NCBI GenBank assembly: GCA_029222685.1
Contig: JARHVB010000006.1
Span: forward strand, 62,001 to 126,000
From: Terripilifer ovatus
Lineage (GTDB): Bacteria > Pseudomonadota > Alphaproteobacteria > Rhizobiales > Beijerinckiaceae
DNA: 64,000 nucleotides
Reading direction: 5' to 3'
The translations under genes were made by a program, and so were the position numbers. Under the pieces are notes generated by a model. That model had not been told where the DNA came from. It did not search any database and worked only from the letters and a program-made list of their open reading frames with translations. How positions within the stretch are numbered: the first letter of the stretch is position 1; each line of letters starts with the position of its first letter. Below, in pieces: positions 57,134-64,000 of this stretch.

Positions 57134-58789
57134 ATGAACGGTACATCCGCGCCTTTTGCTGCGCGCTGCATCGTGATCGCAGCGGCTTTGTTCGTCGCTG
57201 CGCCGCTGGCGGGATTGCTCCAGCGGGCGCTGTCGGGCAATGGCGAAGTCTGGGGTCATCTCATCGCTTTCGTTCTGCCCGTCGCGGTCGCCGACACCGC
57301 GATGCTGCTGTGCGGGCTGGCGGTGGTCTGCGGCGTCGTCGGCGTCGGGACGGCGTTTCTCGTCGCCTCTTTCCGGTTTCCCGGTCGCTCGATGCTGGCG
57401 TGGCTGCTGACGCTGCCGCTGGCGTTTCCCGCCTATATCGTCGCCTATGTCTACGTGGAGGTGCTGGGCGCTTTCGGTCCCGTGCAAGGCGCGTTGCGGG
57501 CCCTGTTCGGGTTCCGACTCGCCTCCGACTACTGGTTTCCCAATGTGCGGTCGATCGGCGGCGCCGTCTTCGTCATGGGGTTCGTGCTGTTTCCCTATGT
57601 CTATCTGGCGGCGCTGGTGATGTTCCGGTCGCAGAATCATGCGCTGGCGGAAAGCGCGCGGGTCGTGGGCGCAAGTCCGTGGCGTGTGGCGCGCGATATC
57701 GTGCTGCCGATGGCGCGCCCGGCTATCGCGGCGGGCCTCATGCTCGTCCTGCTCGAAGCGTTGAACGATATCGGCGCCAGCGAATATCTCGGCGTCCAGA
57801 CCCTGACCCTGTCGGTCTTCGTCACCTGGCTCAATCGCGGCGATCTTGGCGGCGCCGCCCAGACCGCCTGCATGCTGCTCATTGTGGTCGCCGTCTTCGT
57901 CTGGCTCGAGCGGCGTGGCCGCGGCATAGGCCGCAACATGCGCAGTTTCGCCGGCCACAGCCAGCAGGCGGGCGCTCACGACGGCACATTACTGTGTGGC
58001 TGGCGCGGCTGGGGCGCGACGCTTGCCTGCTCGGTTCCGGTGGCCTTCGGCTTTCTCATCCCGTCCGCCTATCTGGCGCAGGAGGCGATCGTCCGCAGCC
58101 TGCGCAACGGCGTCGATGCCGATCTGCTGCGGCACGCGGCCTCGACGTTCGTCTATGCCTCGGGCGCGGTGGTCGTGACTTTGCTGCTCGGCTTCGGTGC
58201 GTCGATGGCGGCGCGGCTGATCGCACGGGGATGGGCCAGGCTCTGCGTCTCGTTTGCGGGCCTCGGCTATGCCTTGCCGGGCACCGTCCTGGCGCTGGGG
58301 CTGCTGACGCCGTTCGCGCTGGTCGACGACGCGTTCAATGCCGTGGCCCGCGTCTTTGGCGGCCGTGGCGTCGGCCTCGTCGTGGCGGGTTCGGGCGCCG
58401 CCATCGTCATCGCCTTGTCAATCCGCTTTCTCCCCATCGTGACGGGTCTGGCGGAGGCCGGCCTGGCGCGGATTTCAGCCGATCTCGATGGCGCCGCGCG
58501 CACCGCGGGAGCCAGCGCGCGCACCATGATCGCGACCATCCATCTGCCGCTGCTGCGTCCGGCGCTTGCGGCTGCGGCCCTGATCGTTTTCGTCGATAGC
58601 CTGAAGGAGCTCTCCATCGCGCTGCTGCTGCGGCCGCTGAACGTCGAAACCCTGTCGACCTATGTCTATCAGTTCGCCGTGCGCGGCATTTTCGAGGACG
58701 CGGCTCTGGCGGCATTGTTGATCGTCGCCATCGGCATTGTGCCGGCCATGCGAACGGTGCGGTTCGCCCGGCCTGGAAATCGGGGCTGA
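57134..58789 (+). CDS. Fe(3+)-type ABC transporter permease (FbpB-like, fused double domain)
   Basis: A 551-residue membrane protein with two permease halves, about 12 helices. Each half carries an EAA loop: ESARVVGASPWRVARDIVLPMARPAI in the first and DLDGAARTAGASARTMIATIHLPLLRPAL in the second. This duplicated layout is that of FbpB/SfuB iron permeases. The fbpC ATPase normally found next is absent; an IalB-family gene follows instead, so the ATPase must be encoded elsewhere or shared. Confidence 0.9.
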   Translation: MNGTSAPFAARCIVIAAALFVAAPLAGLLQRALSGNGEVWGHLIAFVLPVAVADTAMLLCGLAVVCGVVGVGTAFLVASFRFPGRSMLAWLLTLPLAFPAYIVAYVYVEVLGAFGPVQGALRALFGFRLASDYWFPNVRSIGGAVFVMGFVLFPYVYLAALVMFRSQNHALAESARVVGASPWRVARDIVLPMARPAIAAGLMLVLLEALNDIGASEYLGVQTLTLSVFVTWLNRGDLGGAAQTACMLLIVVAVFVWLERRGRGIGRNMRSFAGHSQQAGAHDGTLLCGWRGWGATLACSVPVAFGFLIPSAYLAQEAIVRSLRNGVDADLLRHAASTFVYASGAVVVTLLLGFGASMAARLIARGWARLCVSFAGLGYALPGTVLALGLLTPFALVDDAFNAVARVFGGRGVGLVVAGSGAAIVIALSIRFLPIVTGLAEAGLARISADLDGAARTAGASARTMIATIHLPLLRPALAAAALIVFVDSLKELSIALLLRPLNVETLSTYVYQFAVRGIFEDAALAALLIVAIGIVPAMRTVRFARPGNRG

Positions 58790-58918
58790 ACGCCCTCGCA
58801 TTGGTGATGCGTCCGATTTTTGCCCGGATCGGCAGGCACTAAACCTCTTCGAGTAGTCCAGACACCCCCGGACGCGGTATCCTGCCGGATGATTCGCGGC
58901 TTAAGAATGGTTTTGACG

Positions 58919-59608
58919 ATGCGGATATTGACCTGTGCTTTTGCTGTTTTCAGCGTTCTTGCTGTTGCGGCCGCCCCTGCTTTTGCCCAAACCAAAGGCA
59001 AAAAACCTGCGACCGCCGCCAAGAAGCCGGAAACCACCAGCACGGTCTCAAGCAAACCCGACGCCAAAAAGCAGGCCACCAAGGCCGGTACGAAGCCGGG
59101 CACAAAAGCTGCCGCCGGTGCTGCGGCGGGTGCTGCCGCAGCCGGCACCGCCGCCGCAGCGCGGCCGGGCAAACCGGCGCTGGTCGCCTCGTTCGGCGAC
59201 TGGGGCGCCTATACGGCCGTCACCGGCAAGTCCAAGACCTGCTATGCGCTGGCCGAGCCGAAAGAGCGTCTTCCGGCCAGCCTGAAGCGCGACAAGGCCT
59301 ATATCTTCGTTTCGACGCGTCCCGCCGAGGGCGTCAAGAACGAGGTCTCGATCATCATGGGCTTCGATGTGAAAGCCGACAGCTCGCCCAGGAGCGAAGT
59401 CGGCACCACGGGCTTCGACATGATCGCCCAGAAGGACAAGTTGTGGGTCCGCAATGCGGCGGAGGAAGGCCATCTTCTCGATGCGATGCGGAAGGGGCAG
59501 CGCCTCGTCGTCAAGGCCGCTTCCGGACGCGGCAACGCCACCACCGATTCCTATTTGCTGTCCGGCCTCGCCCAGGCGCTCGACCGCGTGCATAAGGAAT
59601 GCCTGTAA
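58919..59608 (+). CDS. IalB-family (invasion-associated locus B) secreted protein
   Basis: About 229 residues from ATG 58919; ATG 58907 is an alternative and neither has a strong ribosome site. A signal peptide ends at PAFA-Q. Residues 25-85 are a Lys/Ala/Pro/Thr-rich low-complexity linker. The C-terminal 145 residues are the IalB domain: LVASFGDWGAYTAVTGKSKTCYALAEPKE and SYLLSGLAQALDRVHKECL with the two conserved Cys that likely form a disulfide. IalB proteins are widespread in Alphaproteobacteria; outside Bartonella the role is unknown. Confidence 0.85.
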   Translation: MRILTCAFAVFSVLAVAAAPAFAQTKGKKPATAAKKPETTSTVSSKPDAKKQATKAGTKPGTKAAAGAAAGAAAAGTAAAARPGKPALVASFGDWGAYTAVTGKSKTCYALAEPKERLPASLKRDKAYIFVSTRPAEGVKNEVSIIMGFDVKADSSPRSEVGTTGFDMIAQKDKLWVRNAAEEGHLLDAMRKGQRLVVKAASGRGNATTDSYLLSGLAQALDRVHKECL

Positions 59609-59676
59609 AGTTTGCTCGTAGGACGAACGCAGAGCCGACAAAATGCTTGCACGCGGCTGAAAGCTCCCAGGAGCCT

Positions 59677-59810
59677 TCATCCTGAGGTGAGGAGCAACGC
59701 GCAAGCGTTGCGTCTCTGAGGACGGAGGGCGTGGGAGATCGGCTTGCCAACGGATATGGCCTTCATGAGTAGTGGCTCAAAGGTGTCGACGTGACGCCTC
59801 AGGATGAGGG
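59677..59810. repeat. Intergenic REP-like element with flanking inverted arms
   Basis: CATCCTGAGG (59679-59688) and its complement CCTCAGGATG (59797-59806) bound a region whose left part holds a hairpin GCAACGC (59694-59700), loop GCAA, GCGTTGC (59705-59711). CATCCTGAGG/CCTCAGGATGAGG sequences of this sort are scattered in Bradyrhizobium-like genomes. It fills most of the 407-bp gap between the IalB gene and acs; I see no gene in the gap. Confidence 0.6.
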
Positions 59811-60015
59811 CTACTGGTAAATTGCCGCTGGCAGTTGGGCCGGTTTCCTCGCTTCGCCAAGCCATTTCTGGTCCAAATGTCGCGCGACCAAAGTGGGAAG
59901 CAACGGCGCTTGTAGTCAGGGTCAGCCTGAGCATAATGCGGCCCATACCGAGCGGTGCCGGCGTGTCTTAATAATTCGCCTGCGCGCCGCGTTTTCAATG
60001 CGCCGGGAGGCCTGA

Positions 60016-61947
<1,932 letters not shown>

Positions 61948-61968
61948 CGAAACTTTGTTTCCAACAAA

Positions 61969-61991
61969 AAGGCCGCGCTGTGCGCGGCCTT
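61969..61991. terminator. Rho-independent terminator shared by acs and hsp20
   Basis: A 10-bp perfect stem (AAGGCCGCGC at 61969-61978, loop TGT, GCGCGGCCTT at 61982-61991). On the minus strand it is followed by TTTTTG-like T-rich sequence (hsp20 side), on the plus strand by TTCTC. It lies between the convergent stops of acs and hsp20. Confidence 0.88.
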
Positions 61992-62012
61992 TCTCTATTT
62001 CTGCACCAGCGG

Positions 62013-62477
62013 TTACGCAGCCAGTTTCGCCTCGACGTTCTTGACGCCGTTGATGGCGATGCGGCGGGGCTTGGCCGATTCCGGAATCTCGCGCACGAGA
62101 TCGACATGAAGCAGGCCGTTCTCGAGCGCGGCGCCCGATACGTGGACATGATCGGCGAGCTGGAAACGACGCTCGAAGGCCCGCGCGGCGATCCCGCGAT
62201 AGACGACTTCATTGCGCGGCGCGCCTTCGCCTTCGGCCGGAGCGGAATGATTGCCGCGGATCGACAGCGTGTTTTCCTTGGTCTCGATCGTCAGATCGGC
62301 TTCCGAGAAGCCGGCGACCGCGACGGTGATGCGGTACGAGTTCTCGCCCGTCCGCTCGATGTTATAGGGGGGATAGGTGACCGCATTGTCCGGGCTGTTG
62401 ACCTGGTCGAGCAGGGAAAACAAACGGTCGAAACCGACGGTGGACCGGTAAAGCGGCGAAAAATCATATTGACGCAT
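62013..62477 (-). CDS. Small heat-shock protein Hsp20 (IbpA-like)
   Basis: A 154-residue alpha-crystallin-domain chaperone. YPPYNIERTGENSYRITVAVAGF opens the domain, ADLTIETKENTLSIRGN and AFERRFQLADHVHVSGAALENGLLHVDL follow, and RRIAING near the end supplies the I-x-I motif that links dimers into oligomers. It holds unfolding proteins during heat stress. ATG 62477 is preceded by AGGA at a 7-nt spacing; this ribosome site lies inside a ROSE-type RNA structure. Confidence 0.95.
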   Translation of the reverse strand: MRQYDFSPLYRSTVGFDRLFSLLDQVNSPDNAVTYPPYNIERTGENSYRITVAVAGFSEADLTIETKENTLSIRGNHSAPAEGEGAPRNEVVYRGIAARAFERRFQLADHVHVSGAALENGLLHVDLVREIPESAKPRRIAINGVKNVEAKLAA

Positions 62478-62577
62478 GTGCATATCCTCTTGTTGAGCGA
62501 CATGAAACGACACGGCTTTTCCGGCCTCCTTGGCAGGCGGAGCGCCGGTCGTGCGCGTCCCGGATGGGCCCGCGCAA
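62478..62577 (-). promoter_or_regulatory. ROSE-type RNA thermometer in hsp20 5' leader
   Basis: In the leader, UCGCU (complement of 62496-62500) faces the ribosome site AGGA (62485-62488) across a short loop, matching the ROSE rule U[U/C]GCU...AGGA with the G opposite G that melts with heat. Upstream hairpins are present (arms near 62521-62529/62540-62548 and 62553-62557/62571-62575), also as in ROSE leaders. Length about 100 nt is typical. At low temperature the site would be closed, opening on heat shock. Confidence 0.72.
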
Positions 62578-62582
62578 GGGAG

Positions 62583-62611
62583 ATTTGGGAAGAGCCATTT
62601 GGCTTTGCAAG
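62583..62611 (-). promoter_or_regulatory. Sigma-32 (RpoH)-type promoter of hsp20
   Basis: On the minus strand CTTGCAAAG (62611-62603), 13-nt spacer, CCCAAAT (62589-62583) resembles the RpoH pattern CTTGAAA-N11-16-CCCCATNT. The predicted transcript start near 62577 gives the ROSE-length leader. Confidence 0.6.
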
Positions 62612-62736
62612 GCGGAAAATGCGAAAAAATCCTGCTTGATTGCCCCTTTTGGGTGGAACCCGCGTCCTTCCGCTCCACCGGTTCTGATGTATGCTTTCCC
62701 TCAGAGCCCGGCAGAAGCCGGGTCGGGGAGGAAGCG

Positions 62737-63714
62737 ATGACAGTCTTGAGAACAGCTCTGGCGCTGGTCGCCAGCTTGCTTTTGCCGCTTATGTCTGCCG
62801 CCGCGCAGGACTATCCAAACCGCGCCATCCGCGTCATCGTGCCTTATCCCGCGGGCGGTCCTGTCGACACGCTGGCGCGGGCGCTCGGCGACAGTTTCGG
62901 CAAGCGCAACGGCCAGGGCTTCGTGGTCGAATCCCGGCCCGGTGCCAATACGAGCCTCGGCGCCATGGCGTGCAAGGCCTCCGATCCCGATGGCTATACG
63001 ATCTGCCTGCTCGCCTCGACGACGCTGTCGATCAATCCGTTTCTCTATAGCGACCTGCGCTACACGTCGGCCGATCTGGCACCGATCACCAACATCGGCG
63101 CGTCGCGCGCGGTGCTGATGCTGCACAACAGCGTGCCGGCGAAAAATCTCGCCGAGCTTGTCGAATGGTCGAAGAAGAATCCGGAAAAGATGAACTACGG
63201 ATCGTTCGGCGTCGGCGGCGAAACCCATCTGATGATGGAATGGCTGAAGAACAAGACCGGCGCGCAGATCACCCATGTGCCGTTCCAGGGATTTGCGCCG
63301 GCGCTCGTGGCCTTCGAGCGCGGCGATATCCAGATCATGGTGCCGGTGTCGATCCCGCCGATCATCGACCGCATCAACAACGGCCAGGCGAAGGGCATCA
63401 TGATCCTCAGCGACGGCCGCAACGACAATCTGCCGTCCATTCCCTCGACCGTGGAACTGGGGCTGCCGCCGATCGGATTCCAGACCTGGTTCGGCATGTT
63501 CGCGCCGGCGGGAACGCCGAAAGACCGCATCGACAAGATGAACAGGGAATTGCGCGCCATCGTCGCCGACCGGGATTTTTCCCAGAAATTCCTGGTCGGC
63601 GCCGGCCTCATGCCGGTCACGAACAGCCCCGAGGAGTTCAAGGCGTTTCTGGCGGAGGATTACGTCAAGGCCGGCGAACTGGTAAAAGTCTCGGGCGTCA
63701 AGTTGACGCCGTAG
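62737..63714 (+). CDS. Bug/TctC-family tripartite tricarboxylate transporter receptor
   Basis: A 325-residue periplasmic receptor with signal peptide (cleavage at SAAAQ near residue 23) and the Bug pocket motifs IRVIVPYPAGGPVDTLARAL and ESRPGANTSLGAMA. GGGGAGGAAGCG precedes ATG 62737. It leads a partial alpha/beta hydrolase gene by 76 bp on the same strand; receptor plus hydrolase may serve uptake and breakdown of one aromatic or ester compound. No TctAB genes are in view. Confidence 0.88.
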   Translation: MTVLRTALALVASLLLPLMSAAAQDYPNRAIRVIVPYPAGGPVDTLARALGDSFGKRNGQGFVVESRPGANTSLGAMACKASDPDGYTICLLASTTLSINPFLYSDLRYTSADLAPITNIGASRAVLMLHNSVPAKNLAELVEWSKKNPEKMNYGSFGVGGETHLMMEWLKNKTGAQITHVPFQGFAPALVAFERGDIQIMVPVSIPPIIDRINNGQAKGIMILSDGRNDNLPSIPSTVELGLPPIGFQTWFGMFAPAGTPKDRIDKMNRELRAIVADRDFSQKFLVGAGLMPVTNSPEEFKAFLAEDYVKAGELVKVSGVKLTP

Positions 63715-63790
63715 GCGGCGCTTCTTAACGTCGCTTGAGGGACTTTCTGCCCGGATGTCGTTCCGGGAGCGGCATGATCGAGGAACACTA

Positions 63791-64000
63791 ATGGCTGACG
63801 ATGCAGTACGCGAGAAGGGCCCGCTGGTGTGGCTCGATATGGACCAGAAGGCCCTCGATGACGCCTATGACCAGGCCGTGTATGCGCCCAACCAAAGCCT
63901 CGTGCATCGGCGCCGCGACGCCGCCTCGGCTGAGGCTTATGCCCGGCTGAAGCCGCGCCGGGTCTCCTACGGCGCGACGCCCATCGAAGGCTTCGACTTC
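63791..64000 (+). CDS. Alpha/beta hydrolase, arylformamidase-like, 3' part outside window
   Basis: Seventy codons are visible from ATG 63791 (AGGAA just upstream): GPLVWLDMDQKALDDAYDQA, VYAPNQSLVHRR and RVSYGATPIEGFDF. This matches the start of esterase/kynurenine formamidase-like hydrolases seen near Bug receptors. The catalytic residues are beyond the window edge. Confidence 0.7.
   Translation, partial: MADDAVREKGPLVWLDMDQKALDDAYDQAVYAPNQSLVHRRRDAASAEAYARLKPRRVSYGATPIEGFDF

Overview
The window is a chromosomal stretch of a GC-rich alphaproteobacterium, most likely a member of the Hyphomicrobiales (Rhizobiales). The pointers are a DUF1013/TrcR-type cell-cycle regulator, an IalB-family secreted protein, an NAD-linked fdsGBACD formate dehydrogenase, two Bug/TctC solute receptors, a ROSE-type RNA thermometer before a small heat-shock gene, an Irr-like iron box, and REP-like palindromes of the kind common in that order. 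The genus cannot be fixed from the sequence. I saw no tRNA, rRNA, CRISPR array or insertion sequence.

Layout. 1-2.2 kb: a Tat-exported oligopeptide-type ABC receptor (cut by the left edge) divergent from a GntR/FCD regulator, with three 20-bp-phased direct repeats between them. 2.4-9.1 kb: a tightly overlapped three-gene operon (transglutaminase-DUF2126, circularly permuted ATP-grasp plus alpha-E, second transglutaminase), a predicted peptide-ligase/peptidase system of unknown product. 9.2-13 kb: a Bug receptor, a small SET-domain protein, then a second unrelated ATP-grasp operon (DUF350 membrane protein, short secreted Ser/Gly-rich protein with an RGGFG tail, glutathionylspermidine-synthase-like ligase). 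13-18 kb: amino-acid permease, small membrane protein, uvrB. 18.0-19.4 kb: an AT-rich island with a BglII-like restriction endonuclease and an MT-A70 adenine methyltransferase, convergent with abutting stop codons.

19.5-29.4 kb: copper-handling pair (YcnI-PCuAC fusion, DUF2946), ettA, a KAP-type membrane NTPase followed by a 2-oxoglutarate/Fe(II) oxygenase, an OpgC-like membrane protein whose 3' end lies in a REP palindrome, a TPR protein and an LpqC-like esterase. 29.4-35.7 kb: six same-strand genes (ene-reductase, exporter, isochorismatase-fold amidohydrolase, luciferase-like monooxygenase, maleate-isomerase-like enzyme, transporter) that look like a catabolic pathway for a cyclic amide or N-heterocycle. 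36.7-40.6 kb: diguanylate cyclase, MFS transporter, ruvC, TauE/SafE permease. 40.6-46.6 kb: fdsGBACD. 46.7-50.5 kb: uvrC translationally coupled to an orphan EutA-like chaperone. 50.6-55.1 kb: lipoprotein, prs, trcR, acyl-CoA ligase. 55.2-59.6 kb: CBS protein, structured intergenic region, iron-type ABC receptor and permease (no ATPase), IalB protein. 60-64 kb: acs, a shared terminator, hsp20 under a sigma-32-like promoter and ROSE thermometer, a second Bug receptor and the start of an alpha/beta hydrolase.

The best candidates for undescribed biology are the two ATP-grasp operons 2 kb apart with a SET-domain gene between them, and the catabolic cluster at 29.4-35.7 kb. Functions are assigned by family recognition from reading the translations; no database search was possible.
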